Positions 13,201 through 28,200 of a stretch of 64,000 nucleotides of DNA are shown here, one piece after another (the first letter of the stretch is position 1; each line of letters begins with the position of its first letter). Origin of the DNA: Chionis minor. Lineage: Eukaryota > Chordata > Aves > Charadriiformes > Chionididae. Both the position numbers and the translations under genes were made by a program. The stretch is from contig VZSF01001109.1 in assembly GCA_013398295.1 (NCBI GenBank), positions 222,399-286,398 on the forward strand, written 5' to 3'. The notes below the pieces were generated by a model that saw only the letters and a list, made by a program, of their open reading frames with translations, had not been told where the DNA came from and did not search any database.

Positions 13201-16200
13201 AGTGAACAGGTGCTGCTTGCCCAACACGCATTATATTTAAACTCAGGCCTGTTCTAAGTGATACTTTTATAAACCAGAACCTTTGAAAAGTAGAATTGTC
13301 TTTAAAACAACCACATGGCTCTACATAATAAACTGTGGTAGGGCTCAGTACTTTTATTAGCTAATTAAACATTTGCTGTGTTGAGAGAAATGCTTTTGGA
13401 ACACACACCTGAATTTATAACAAAATTCATTCTGTATTTCTGCCACGTGGAAAGGAGACACATCTGGGGGTGGGTGGGAGAATGTGAAGAGAAGCTTTTC
13501 CAATTGCTTGAAAAGGAGTTTGAAGTTTATTTTTTGGGTGAAGTGGTTAGTTTAGGAGGGAGCTCAGCAAATTCTGAGCTAGACAGGTTTTCCCATTGGT
13601 TTACTGAACCTGAAAGAGACACTGATTTATAGGAAGCGTGTCTTGCAAGTTCCAGTTCTTGGCTTTCCCTAGATACAAGTGTCATAACATGCATTTCTTA
13701 TTAAACAAGACCACCATCTGCAAACACTCCCTTGTGGAATTCCTTTGGTATCCTACAGAAAAATGTACTTTTGTGTACATCTTCCTTTAAAATAAAGCTT
13801 TATCTTCAGAAGCATCACCTAATCATTTTGCTAAAAACCTCCCTGTTCTTTGTAAAATTCATGAAATAGAAAACAAAATCTGAATAAACGATAACCTGCT
13901 GAGCCACTTACGTTCACTGTTGTAAATGAAGATCTAACTTTATTTTTTATCTCCAACAGACAAACAACAGAAAGGTGAATTTGCCTTAGAGGGCTACACC
14001 ATCAGAATGAATAATAGCCTTCGGAAGGATGCAAAGAAAGATTGCTGTTTTGAAATCTCCGCTCCTGATAAGCGCATTTATCAGGTTGGACTTTTTTTAT
14101 GTTGACTTGAAATTAAATTGATAAAGCTGTTACAATTCCAGTTACTGAATTAACATTTCAGTAAAACAACTTTCACTGACATCTTAATGAAAAAAGGAAA
14201 CCCATGCTTGCTTATATTGTATATTAATATATTAGGGAAAAAAATCTGATTTAAAATATGTATGTATGTGCTCAAATATTATCTTTTTGGACAAGAGCAA
14301 GGAAATCTATCATCTTTATCTATTGGTCATTTCAGTGTTAGCATTTTATTATCTATTGTATGGTATGTCTGCCTGATTTCTTGTATGAATTAGATGGTAA
14401 AAAAAGTTTAAATATATATCAGTGTTAAATACATACTGTATTGGTCATGGCTTTGCAAGGAAAATCTACGTAAAGGCACGTATCGGCTGTGCAATTCAGA
14501 GATCTATCAGCTAGACATCAATATGGAATGTAAGTTTAATAAGTTTTAAATATCTGAGATTGCAGTTGAAAGCCAGTTAATTAAGCTGTCAGGTAGTGTG
14601 TTGGAGTCTGACAAGAACATTTTTAAGAAAACTGTACCCAGCAGTCTAAAGAAATTCATGGGTGTCTTCTAATTGTCAAGGGCAAATTTTGTTCATCAGT
14701 TCTGGCTTTGACATTGATGAAGAGAAGCAGCTTTTTTCTGCACAGCTGCCAGCTGCTGATCAGAGTTTCAAATCCATCATCCTCTCCTTCAATTACGTAA
14801 ATTTGTCAAAATTAGCTGTACATTATAAGAAGCATCCTTGCAAGAAAAGTACCGGAAGACATGAAAAGAATTACTAATGGTTTCTTGAGGAAGTGACGAG
14901 AATTCTACAGTCCCTCTTTTTTATTGTTAATGAAATTTTAGTTGTGTTTTTGTCATTACTGCTAGTAGTTATTAATAAATGTTTAATAGTTTACAGCTGC
15001 CACTCCCAAAGAAGCAGAGGAATGGGTACAGCAAGTCAAATTTGTAATTCAAGGTAAGCCAGCCAGTAGAGCAGTAGCCTTTATTGCCAATACTGCTTGG
15101 TGATGGTAGTCAGTCCATTAACATCACTGTCACATTTGTGTATCTAGTATTCCCACTTGTCCAAGTTTTGAATAGCAAGGCCTAATTCTCGATCATGTTG
15201 TAGCTTTTACATGACTTTTCTCCTTTTGCAAGATTTTTGCTTTTTTCCAAGAATACCGTTTAGCTTGATAGCTCTTACTTATGAACACTGCAAGAAAATA
15301 AGCAGAATCTACTGTGAGCACCAGTACGTAGAAGATGAATTGTGTTTTTGTTTTGCCTACATTTCTGCTTTGGCATTCTTTTTAACTTTTTAAACTGCTG
15401 TTACGTAGATATGGAATCTAATACTATTCCTGAGGAGGAGGAAGAGGAATATGACGATGTTGGACAAGTGAGCGGTGAACCAATAGATGATAGCATTTAT
15501 GAAGAAGTTAAAGGTATTGTTGAGATTTTTCACTTTGTGGCTTGTGATCATTTAATCTTTTCTGCTTCTAGTTGGATAACTCTGAGTGGCAAAAAGTGAG
15601 TCAAGTAACCCGATGAATAAGATACTTTCAGATTTCAGGTTTTGCTATGACATTGGAAAAAGAATGTGTCTTCAACCAGGTGTGAGTGAGAACAGTTCAG
15701 TTTTCTTTAGCGGGGGCATCAAAATAGTGCAGAATGTGTAAAAGTGGTCTCAGGGGACTTTTGGCTCATTAGCATTCTCTGGTACGCAATTTTTTTTAAT
15801 TAAAAAATTGACTTGCCTTACAGCTTTTTCCACCAACTTGCCCGTCATTTTTTTCTTTATTCATTTTGGCATTTGTATTAAGCAGAAGTTCACTATCACT
15901 CTGTATGTTATCAATTGCTGCCTAATACATGATATTATAATCCTGCAAGAAAGCAATGTGTTGGTTTGAAAGGGCTCTGGAGATGAACTGTAAATAAAGG
16001 CAACCGGAGTATTGACATTGTTCTGTTTCATATCTTCCAGTATGACTATGACTATGCAGAAACTTTTTACTGTGGACTTTCTGATGTGGTCAAATGATAT
16101 GCCTCTAGAGTTCCAAGTATATCTATCAAATGGCAAAACAAAAGCAAAAGAGCTTGACAAATGCCCTTGGAGCTGATTATAGACATTCAAGTATTAAGAG

Positions 16201-19200
16201 AAAGGTGGTTGCTCTTGATTATATTTTAAGAAGCAATGAAAAAGTCCATTTTTCAGTTACCATTAATTAACAAACAATATTTTAAAGTGGTTTGACAATT
16301 AATAATCAATTTGTATGAAATAATGTTCTGCACCCCTGACTGTTTGGGGCACTACAATTATCAGCATTAACTTGAGAGAAGAAATGAGTTGTGTCATGTG
16401 ATGCTGACTAACTTTATGTATCTGTTAGGTTGAATATTCTGACCATTGAAGAAAAGAACATAGTATGCCTTGGTTTTCATTTTAAGGTCGTTTCAGTGGA
16501 CCAAGGGAGCAAAGAACATGAGTGACTGGTAAAAATGATTATTGTAAAAATCATAGCAGCACTCAGTTCTTCTAGAGTTGGTTTTTTTGGTTCCGTTTCT
16601 TTGAATTGTACCCAGACTACTTCAGCACAGAATACATGTTCTGCTGAAATGGGGTGCAGTGTGTCACGCGTGCTGAAAAACTCGTCTGCAGTGAATGTAA
16701 AAATTACGTTACAGAGCTTAATCATCTAGCTAGAGGATACGGTGAAACCTTATTGCAGTGCTTTTTGGATGCTTAGGCTTCTACAGAACGTGATCGTGTA
16801 TGCTTGCCATGCTTTTGTTAAACAAGCTCTAGAGGTATCCTGGGATAAATTACTCTTTTCTGAGCTTCACTTATCTTACCTGTTCTTTTGAATCTCAGAC
16901 AGTAAGTAAATCTGGAGCAGTAGCACATACGATATTGGTAGAGGGTCAATAGTTAATATATGCTTTGAGCTCTGTCCTCAGAGAATTGCTACCTTGGGAT
17001 GATTCTGCAAGAATTTAGAGTACTTTCACTTACATCCCATTTCTATGTCAGTTTTCCAGGAACTGTTGTCTCCTAATGTGGCTAATAAATCTGAAATGTA
17101 ACAGAACAGCTGTCACAAAGAATGGATAGCTCTTCTGTTGTTCAAGAAATCTAGTTTCAGTTTTTAGTTAAATGAATTTCTTTCCTCATGATCTTGGAGT
17201 GGTGCTTCATTTTCATGTTATCAAGTAGGGATTATCTTTCTTTATCTCATGCTTTCTCCATCTCATTTATTTGAATTGTAAACTTTTCAGGAAGGACCAT
17301 CTTACCTTGTACAGTGGAGCTCTTAATTTTGGCTGTGATGTTTTGGCATAACTAAGTAAAGATAAAGCATAAGTTTGCAATAGATTTTAGGTGGCAAAAG
17401 CATCTTTTTCTCCTCCATAAATGTGCTTTAGTAGTCATTTGCTTAAATGGAATTAAAACCTTACGTCTCTGGTGCCTTAGATGAGTCCATCTCTTTATCC
17501 ATAGCATATTGAAGAGTACTAGGTAAAGTGCTAGTTGACAAACCTCATGGGAGTAAGCATTATTTGATTCTTGTATAGCTGTCCATCTAAAATTGATGAT
17601 AAAAGAGCATACTCTGCTTTGGTCTCACCTGCCTTAACTAGGCCTGATTGGTTGCATTTAATTCCAGTTGGCTGTTCTTACTATTTTCCCGTGAAAGTGA
17701 ATTACTCTTTCTTCCTTCCACGGTCAAAGGAGGGAGCATCATTATCCCTGCTGTTACCTGACTTAATAATACAAAGCAAATAAGGAATTCTGAACTCCTG
17801 TTAAGAGACCAGAAAAAAAAGAATTATTTGTACAGTCCAAAATCTATGCTAAGCTCTGGAATGCAGAAGACAAATATGCTAGATCCCTGTGAAGAGGGAG
17901 AAGAAATTAATCTTCACTTTGTTTTTATCCTCAAAGCATGTTGATGTTAGGGGCTTCTGATCCTCTTTTTCCACAGATCCACTAGCTTTAAAGATACTGA
18001 ATTTCATGTACACAGTTTATTGTACTTTGTTATTATTTAATTGACTATAATCTGCCATTTCTCAAGCAAGTAAAATTTTGCATTTCAGTGGTTCTCCAGT
18101 GTTTTTTATATCAGCATTTCAGAAGCAAATTAAGCCAGTTCATGATGTAGTCCGTTTTGCAATATTGGGTTTGGTATTTGTGTAAAGAGTGTTTGGATTA
18201 AAAAGAGGATATGGAAATTTTTGCACAGTTCTGAAAACTGGGAATTTTGGAGAACTGTTGCAGTAATCAGAACTGACTGATGCTGTATTCTCTAGCTATC
18301 ACATTGCTTAGCTATTTTTTTGATTCTGCTTGTGCCAGGAGACAGTAGATGAATTTTCCAGGCAGCAGCTGAATAGCTTCAAACCAGTATCCAGAATGCT
18401 AACAGTCTATTAGCCTATTAAAAGCATAGATTTCAGTGGAATTCAATTTGTACTGTCTGCTGGCAGGAGGAGTGGGTTGATAGTTGGAGGGGGTACAAAG
18501 ACAGGTGGGAAAATTAATCTTTTGATCTGTTAAGTCACTTTCTTCTTTAATAGCACACACAAGTGCACATTTACCATGGGATCATCGTTTTCCTGGTTCT
18601 CAGTATGAGTCAGGGTTTTACTGTGGTTATTCAGGTAGAGTCAAAAACATGAGAACTGCCAAAGATTTCCCAACTTGTAAAACCTTTCTTGCAAGATTCT
18701 TCATGAAAAGAAAGCTATATGCTGTCTTCAACAAGCGAAGTTTATTGTCTTTTTGTTTTTTAATAAAAACATGGAGGAAAACTTGGTTAAGTCAATAAAG
18801 GCCCATTTTTGCTTAATAAGCTATTTATTTTCTATCTTACTGCACTCTATGTAATGTTGCAGTCCACAGCTGAGTATTACAAGCTGTAATATAAAATAAC
18901 TTCTAAAACAGTAGTATTAAATAACTGTGTGTGTAGAGCCACCGAGATGCACAGATTTTCTAGATGAGTGGTGCTTTAAACGATGGAGTTGTTCTTGTCA
19001 GAAAAGAGAACACTTGCTGACTTTAAACATGTTGTCATCTGTTACAGCCCTTGAAGACCAAATTTTTTTATTAACTCAAGGTTTTGGTGACAATTATAAA
19101 CGCCTTCAGCATTGTCTTCTGTGGTTTCACATCTGTATGGAGGACATAGCCAAAAATGCAGTGCTAATTACTGCCTGCCACCTTGATCCTTTCTTCTACT

Positions 19201-22200
19201 TCAAGTCAGTTTGCGTACTGTCTGCAACACTCATGCATAACAGGAGAAAAGAGGTGTTCCTCTAAGCTGACATGCTTATCTTAATTTTCAATCTTGTGTT
19301 GTTTTCTTTCTTCTGTTCTCTTTCTTCTCACGAACTTGCATTATAGCAGTAGTTTCCATGGCATACGGTATAGTTACCATAAAAGGGATTCTTAAAAAAA
19401 AAAAGGTTTGATTCTTGCTTTAGTGGTGCTTAGTTGGTGCACGGACCTAAAAAGCTGCCCTTACAGAATAGCTAAGGTTGGAAATCCCCAAGCAATGTGA
19501 TGTGACACAAGGCTTTGTGCCATCTCTTCTCGGCCTGTCCCTAACACAGAGAACTCTTGGGTGAGAGAGAGGGAAGGATGGTGACATTGAGTGCTGTGGT
19601 GATCGCTAGTCAGGGGAATGGCTGTGGAGAACTAAGCCAGCCAATACAACTTACATCAGTTCTTAGTTTGCTGTAAATTAAATTTGAGGGTTGATTCAGT
19701 CTCTGATGGGGCAAAGGATCTTGGGAATGGAAAGCCTGCTTTTATCTTTTGATTCCTGCTATCAGTCCTCTGCCAAACAGTCCAGTCAAGCCCAGATATC
19801 TGACCAATAATTCTGTTCTGCAGTGTAGTTGGAAGCTTAGCTAGGGAAAATCTGTAATGAAGGCAAAGCTCAGGGAAAAGTAAGAAATGTCTTCAGTTGT
19901 ATGTAATATGAAGTGTGCTTCGCAAAGAAACACTTTTAAATTTGTTTGCTTATTTTAAACAGGGTCTTTTAAATAGCTTTAAAATTACATTGATGTTGTT
20001 TCAAAACTTATTTCTGACATTGACTATGAAGGCAGGAAATGATCGTGCTGTCTCTATTTTATGGTTGTCTGTCTTTTTAAGCAGCTTTATTGCTTTGTTT
20101 TTTTCTAACTGCAGTTAACCTCTGCAGTTAAGCAACATAACTTAATACCATCCTCATCCTCTCTTGTTGCTGGATTGCTTGAGCTTTGAAGAAGCAAATG
20201 GTTTTTAAGGTGTTGTACCCTTTTCATGAGTATGGAGGGGGAACAAAAAGAACATGATCTCTGATTTACCTTTTCTTGGGAAGAAGGAAGTAATGATTTT
20301 GTAGTAGGGTTTGAATGTAAGTTTGATTCGTCACTCATGAACACCAACTCATAGCAAATATTTGTGTTCTCAAAATGTAGTGTCAGGTGTATTGACTTTT
20401 TGGCACTAGAAGCGAAGATTTCACAATACTGTGTTAATGAAAATGCCTTTTCTGAAGACCCTTGCTTATTTTAGGGTTTTTAATATATCACAGTCAGGGT
20501 CCATGGGCCCAACATAGCGTTTGGTGTCAAACAGTCCCAGTTATGGATTACAACTGTGTAATTGGTTCCTAAAACCAGTAAGCTAAAATGAAGAAACTAT
20601 TAATTAGTCATTGCAAACCAGAGCAGTAGTTTTAAGTTGGCAGACGCACATGTGTTTATGGAATCTGAGTCTTTACTTGTGATCACTGCAGTTAAGTTTG
20701 CATGTTATGTGTCCTGGTATATTTCCCAAATTGCTCACAGCATTTGTTGTTTGCCTCAAGTAGTTAGGGAATTCTTTACTTCTTGTCCACAGAAGTTGTG
20801 TGTAATGCTGATGTACTATCAACTTTTTATTTTTATTTTTTTCCACAGAAAGAATTCTAAGTGCTTTTAATTAGTAAATGAAGTGATTTCAGAGTATGAA
20901 GTATAAGTAAGGTCTGGAGTATCTGAAGCTCAAAAGACCAGATGTAAGATCAACATTTTTTTAGAACAGTACTGAAGATGAGTTTCCAAAGTAATTAATG
21001 AAAGTGTTTTGAATAATTTCCATTAAAACATCTTTCAGATTCAAGAACACAGCACGGGATTTTTTTCCTTTCGAAGTAGTGAGGATCGGTCATTCTTCAA
21101 AACAATGTTTTCAAAGATTGGATCTCAGTGTTATTAAGAAATATTTTTAACTGGTTTAGCCTTTGCCTTGTTTTTATATAAGGAGTATTTTTGCTCATAG
21201 TAGATGGACCTTGCTAGATGGAGTACCAAAACAAGGAGAAAGAAAGAGGGTGCTACAGGGTTTGCTCAGTTTGCCGTAAATCAAAAGTAATTAAAATAAT
21301 ACAAGAGCAGTGAAAAGCAGATGTAAACTACCTTATGGTGTCAAGGAATAGTAAAGATTTTTTTTTCTGTCCACGATGTGTGGTTTTGTTCTCTTGATCA
21401 CTGTGATTTGGGGTCTACTAAGTGTCTTTGATTATATGCCAGACATGGAAATCACTGAAAAACAGCTTCTTTCAACTGTATATTGCTGGAAATGGAGCTG
21501 TGTCTGAATTCTTTGTCACTCTGGGTTTTGAGGCAGCACTCTTACAGGATTTATATATTCCATGGAGTGTCCTTCAGTTAGTACTAAATGCTCACAAGAC
21601 ATGGAGTTATAAATCCAAACAACTTTTTGTATTTAAAGACATTGCATCCAGAAGGATGCAGTTCTAGGAAGTTAGGAACTTGATACCTGGACCTCAGCTT
21701 TTGTTTGCCACAAGAGCTTGGGCTTTATCTTCAATTAATGTAATCCTACATCTAAAGAGGGAACCTTTTCATTCTGTTCATGTTAGATGTCAGTGATGGA
21801 AGAGGAGGTAGGACAGTCTGGTGTAGCTGAGAAGAATGAGATATCCATTGAGTGGCAAGTGGCAAGTCTTTGGGAGGAAAAATAAGGTTCACAGGCTCTT
21901 CTGTGTTTCTTTTGAAGTGAATATAAAGTGGTGGTCTGTGAACAATAGGTGGCTCATAGCTGTCAGGAAGCTTACTGTCCATGATGCAATTCAACCCTTA
22001 CTTCCTCATCACACACACGTTCACAAACATGCAAGTGAGGAGGCCAATAAAAGTGCAATAATAATGAAGTATTCATATTTAGTCTGATATGCATGTGAGG
22101 GGTATATTCACTGGTTGAACTTGGGGTGGGGTTGTCTACTGAGAAATACTCTTAAAAAGAGTATTCTTTATTTAGTAATATACTTCTGCTGCAGAAAATT

Positions 22201-25200
22201 TGGTCAGCTATGTAATTCAGAATAATTAATTACAATATTGACAGTAAATGTCAAATATGTGCTGTTAAGTTTAGGCATTTATTCTCCTCTCTTTGAACTG
22301 CATGCAAGACTTCATAGTTATCAGACATTTAACTTCATAAGTTTCAGAGTTTACAAGTGGAGAAAATAGAAGCAACCTTCCTGAAGTTGTGGTCAACTGC
22401 TATAATAAATTAAGTGAGTTTATGTTGGAAAGTTGTGTTTTTCAAAGTCTGAATTTTATTTCTGTATTTCAGAGTTTAAAAAAAAAAAAAAGAAAAATAC
22501 CCTAAAGCCCAATCAGACAAAAAACATGCCCCTCTCACCCAAATAAAACAAGAATAGTTTCTTAAATCTGCATTCTCTGTTGGCATTTTGAGTCTTGTTA
22601 ACTTAAAATTAGGAGGCATAACTTAATAATATCTAAAAGGGAAGTATTTTTAATCATGCACTTTTATATTTAAAGAACTATTTGAAAAACTAATTAGAAC
22701 CCAACTCATTCAAAGGAATTTACTTATTGAAGTAAGGTATTTTATTGCAAGTACTGATCAATCATTTTTATATAATTTTCTGTGCACCAGCACTAAACAA
22801 CATTTGACACTATTGATTTGTAAAACCAATCTGATGTGAACAATATGTGACAGAAGTTATTTGTTATTAAGAGATAGAATCCTGTCTCAGAAAAGCTTGT
22901 CATCCTACTGAGGAAAAAGAAAATCACACAAAGTAATTTTACATGTATCATAGCGTTTTCAATGTTGACTCTGTTTCTGACAGCTGGCTTCATGTTAAAT
23001 GTGAACAAGGCTTTGTTTATGCATGCATGTCTTCAGTGGGTTATGGACCCAAAGTTCGTTCTTTTGAAGGCAAAGTAGTTTTCTTTGGTAGCACTGTTTT
23101 TATCTAATTAAGCAGCAGTGCAATAATTCTAATTCAAAGCATTCAGAAGAAGTGTCTTGGTATGCGAGATAGTTTATTAACCATAAATTTGGGGAATTGC
23201 TGTAGTTTAGCGAGTTCAAAGCAAAATGTCAATTGTATTATGTATATTTATGAAAATAGCAATGTTGGGCTTGCTCTAGTGCTTGGGTATAACTGTGATG
23301 GATACTATATAGATAGATCCGGAAAGCTTTACTTTTTGAATATGTGACGAATGACTGCATATCAGGCTATTAAAACCATTAGGTAGAGTTTTTTGAGAAA
23401 CAAGAGCAACCAGAGGTTATATGGTGCCCCAGGCTACCGCTTCTCTCTCAACTTTTCTGGTTTCCACGAGGTAGCTATTAAAGAACCATAATTTATACAA
23501 CTGGATTCTCAAATAAGACCCGGCAAGGTGGGCTTTAAAGACTGAATTAATCACTCTGTTACTGTAGATACAAATCTCTTATTTGAATTTTTCAGATTTA
23601 GAAAGGCATCAGCATAAATCCTACTGTTGTATGCGCCTTTTTCTCTGTGTGCTTTTTATCTGCTACTCATTTTCCTTCCTACCCCTCTCAAAATGGAGAA
23701 ATTAGCTGAACAAAATACTACTAATTAAGCAGAGCTTCATGAATTTTGCTGACCGTATGCATGTATACCTGTTTTGCTTGTGTGTTGCAGTGTACTGTGG
23801 TTGCAATGGATGTCATATTTAGTTTACACACGTGCAAGGAAAGCGACATAGGAAAAGGCTGCCTGTTCCCTTGTCCAGGCTGCCACTTCCTAGGCTGCGT
23901 AGGAGTCTTTGAAAGAAGCAGGTTGGTTGCTCCTGGGAAAGGGAAATGGTCAGCAGGGTACAGCTCCCAGACCACACAGTGGACCAGGCAGAGAGGGCAA
24001 GATGCAGCAGTCTGCTGCGCCCTGGAATAGGAATAGGGATGCTCCAAGGAAGTGCAGGCTGCAGGTACACAGATAAGCTTCAGCAGCAAAGGGAAGAATG
24101 TTTTCTTAAGAAGCCAGAAAAGACTGAGGAAAGTTTTTGGAAAGTTGGTGAAATTTGGATTACACAGGAAGGTAGAAGGAAAATTGTCTTATCCAGAAAA
24201 GGGATGGTTGGCACAGGGGATATTTTGTTTCCGTCCTTTTTTTAAAGTCTTCTTTTTCCTAGCAGATCTTGATTTCCTCCACCTGAAAACTCTGAGTTTG
24301 TGTTCTAATGATGGCTTGTTTAAGATCTTGGGAACTTCAAGTATGCTTAAGGAGGAGGTTCCAGCACTTCTGTCTTTGGTTTGTAGGAGGGTTTTGTCTT
24401 AGCAGGCTGTCATGATTATTATGTCCTTGAATCTTGAAGGCAACAGTGAGCAAAACTGGGCATTAAAGGAAGGAATATCATTCTCAAAGCAAAGCTGCTG
24501 ACTGCAGAAAAGCCTCTGGATCCTGGCATGAGTGTTGTCCTTCCACTGGTCCAAAATACACTAACTGAATCTATACTTGCTTCCATACTTCTCTCAAATT
24601 TATTTCCTGAAGAAGCGAGGCATCTCCATTACTAAATGTTGAACAGCAATTTCATATAATTCAATAAACAAGATTTCAAGGTGGATATGATTTTGCCATA
24701 ATATCCATAAGGGTCACGAGACCCAATTTCTGGTTAAACTGCCTAGCTCAGGCCTAGAAAGTGGAGATTGGTACAGTACAACTGGAATTCTGTTGTGTCC
24801 GTGGCACGAGAGCTGGGGTAGTCCAAAGTACTGTCTGCGAGGGAATTCAAGTGATCTGGGACTCTGGGGGCCCTGGAGTTTTCTGAGACGTGGCTGCATG
24901 CCAACCCCACAGCGACATGGTGAGCTGCCTGGGGAGCAGTCGTCATCTCCAGCTTATGAACTATTTCCAGATCCCTGCTGTCCTGCCTCGTCTCTCTGAG
25001 GTGCATCGCGGCATGTGGCATGTAGGGCTAGTAAGATCAGACATCCAGAGTTGCTAGTCCCACTGTGGACCTTACGTGGGAGAATGGTAGAATGGGACAG
25101 TATTTGTAGAAATGAAGGTGGGAAGGCTACCCAAAATACGGTATGTGTAAAGAGCCTGCATTACAGCTATAATTTTCTGCTTGTTTGTGATTTAACCTGA

Positions 25201-28200
25201 TTTTTGTTTACTCGTGAATCATAACAAGACTATTTTAAATTTGATTTATTTAATTATTTAAGCTGGAGAAAGGATTTAGCATAGCTGACATAATTTAATT
25301 TGATGGCATGGGCCATAAAGAGTAAAAAGAGGTAGTGGTGTGGGTTTGCTGCTTTTCATGGAAGTACCCAAAGGGCGAAAGCCGCTGTATTTTTTTTGTC
25401 AATGTGCAGTTAATGATCAACACAGAGAATGCATAAAAGTCTTGGTAGACCATTTTTAAAGAAGTTATAAGAGAAGCATCTGGGAGCCAGACTTTTCTTG
25501 TGGAAACATGCCAACAACTGTATTGTGTTTCCTTTCACTAAAGTGAACTATGCTGAAATGCCTTGTCTTCTGTCCCTTTTTTGAGTAAGTTCATTTCTGG
25601 AATCAGACTATAAATTTGAATACTTTAACCCTGCAGATTATTAAAGGATATTATGTGGGTTAAACAAGATGCTTTCTTTATGAATTCTATGTATGTAAAT
25701 ATTATGTCAAGTCACATTTGTCACAATTAGGGATATGTAGTTTTCAGAAATGGCTTTTAAATTTAAATCTTGCTGCTGATCAACGAGTACGGGAAACTTT
25801 ACTTGACATTTACAGACTTCTTTTCTGTGTACCATATAAATTTAAGCCTGAGAAATATAACCCCTGCACATGGTTGTCAAATAACACTGCAGTACAAAGT
25901 TATACAGTGTAGATTAGTTAATTGAATATTTGATTGCTAGATGTATTTACACAGAGAACTATTTATATTTTCTGTGTAGATTTTAATAGTCACCACATTT
26001 ATTTTAGCAAAACATTTTAATAATAAGGTTTATAAAATGTCATGTTGAACACTTAAACTATTTACATAACTAAGAGCTATTACGGGTTGAGAGAACAAAC
26101 AAATTTATTTTGGTTACAGTGAATTCACATAAATCTTTATTATGTTTATATATAAGAATGTACTTATGTGCATGCCACACGTATTTAGGCAAGCAATCTC
26201 AAGCTCAAGTTTCTGCGAACCTACAATACAACCGTGGAATCAACTTCAAAATTGTTGTTTGTTTTGTCCCTTTGAGCTACTAATTTGCATTCTGTCCAAT
26301 AATTGCAACTACTTTTTTAGAGAGGATGTGGGGGGACAAACAGGGACAGGGAAGGGAGCATTTTTTGTTGATCAGCTAAATAATGAGATGAGCGTGTAGA
26401 AACTTTAAACCCTAGAAGCTTTCCTTTACATTGTTGAGGCCTGTTAAGAGCAGTATCTTAAAATGTTTTATTCCTTCTTTAAATGGTTAAGTATGGATTT
26501 AGTTAAGACGTGTATTTCTTAGATTTTGTATGCCAAATTTGAGGCTTTAGGAACATTTTTAGAAGTGGAGCCAAAATTGTGCTTTTGTTGGAAGCTAACA
26601 TGATACTTTACCTTCAGAGATGCTTCTGATCAGGTGTGGATGTTGTTATATAATCTCTTGATCAAAAAAAGATAGGTAAGATTTTTAAAAGTACCTAATA
26701 AAACTTAAGGAATTTGTAAAGAGATAGATTCTGAAGTCACTTATGAAATTTTCACCTTGTTTGATGGCCTATCAAATATTTTTTTGTTTTCTGAGCTAAA
26801 TGTATTTTGACCAACTCACTCAGCATATAGTATTAGACACTTCTAAGAAACTTGATTTCTGAAAACAAATCCCTGAAACAGTGAGTTTAATTGTGAATAC
26901 AAACTGTCTGTGAATATAAAAATGGGAAAAGAATGAATGAGTTTCTGGAAGTGGATCTCTCTGTAATTTCTTTTATTTTTAATTATAATTATTGCGTGCA
27001 TATCCACGATTGAACTTGCTTGTGATGACCTTTATCTTTTCTCCTGAGAAGAATTACTATCATCAGGTCTTTCTTCATGAGGAAATAAAAAGGTCAGTGC
27101 AAAGCCTGTCCCTTATTTCTATGCAGTGCACATTGCACTTTGGCATATTTGTATTGAATTTTATTAATAATAATTAGATCATTTTGTCAAAGAAATTTTA
27201 GTATTCCAAAATTAGACATTCTAAACAGTCGTTCCTGGTATATACTCCTGCTTTTCCTGCCTTTTTCTCCCTCCTTTCCTCTCAAGCTTACTATTGGTAT
27301 AACTAATATTTTACATACGTATTTTACTATTCCTCCTAAACCTGTCAGACTAGCTAATTTTTTCGTCCTTTAACCTTAAATTGACAAACTGTTAATTCTT
27401 CTGTGTCTGTGCTTATCTAAGAAAAAAAAAAAGAGAATGTAGAGAGTTGTTGCTTTTTTTATTTAATGGAGTTTTTAAATTATTTGTTGTTTGGAAGACT
27501 AGTGCTAGGACCCGCGCAACTAAGTTGGTTCAGCTGTCACTCCAAACTTTACTGGAGGTTGCTTATTTGCAAGGAGAGCTCCAAGCAAGCACTCCAAGCA
27601 GGAAGCCGAGTTCATAAACTCTTAATATATTAATAACTAAACCCAGGAATTGGCTGTACCTCTGTGAATTGTTAGTTGTCCTAATGAATATATTCTGTTC
27701 TGTCATTCAGGGGACCAACAATGTTTTTCCTGCCATTGCGATACTTTGCTCTTAAAGCGTGGAGGGACTTGTGAAGCCCTGGAAACAGCAACTTGAATAC
27801 TAATAACTTCTGTGTTTGGTAAATGAACAAAATTTGTAGGGTCTGAAGACAATATAGTCTTTATGCAAATTGGTTGTGACTACAGAATGGGGCAAGGGCA
27901 GGGAAGCAAGAATACTGGGACGCTTGGTAGTGGGGAAAGGAAAGAAGAAGAAAGAGGAAAGGTGCTAACATATATTCAGCTGTCAATGAGTAGGGAAAGT
28001 AAGTAAAGCAAAGCATGCTTCTACATTTCTTGAAAACTTGCTAAAGTTATGCACAGTAGAGTGAGAAGATCCACTTTGCAACAGCTGTGGACGACCTTGC
28101 CAACAATTCTCGATTTTCTGTCTTGTGTGAGAGCAACTGTGTTCCCTCCAAGGACAGAGATGTGTTCTTTGATCACTTAGTCTTCACACGTTCTGCCCTA

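Larger units (their letters stand above)
5046..13959 (+). other. SKAP2 intron (8.9 kb)
   Basis: AT-rich intron. It contains a truncated CR1 end (7315-7398), a strong CTCF-type motif (7559-7573) and a locally GC-richer block at about 6590-7900. That block has open frames on both strands that look like chance. I found no additional exon in it. Confidence 0.8.

Noticed and set aside
18927..19265. 112-codon plus-strand frame in the large intron
   Set aside because: No family pattern, no splice sites in a SKAP2-compatible phase, and no conserved motif.
23721..24402. Cluster of overlapping 80-120 codon frames on both strands
   Set aside because: Several mutually overlapping frames in one GC-richer stretch indicate composition and not coding. 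No recognisable protein or splice structure.
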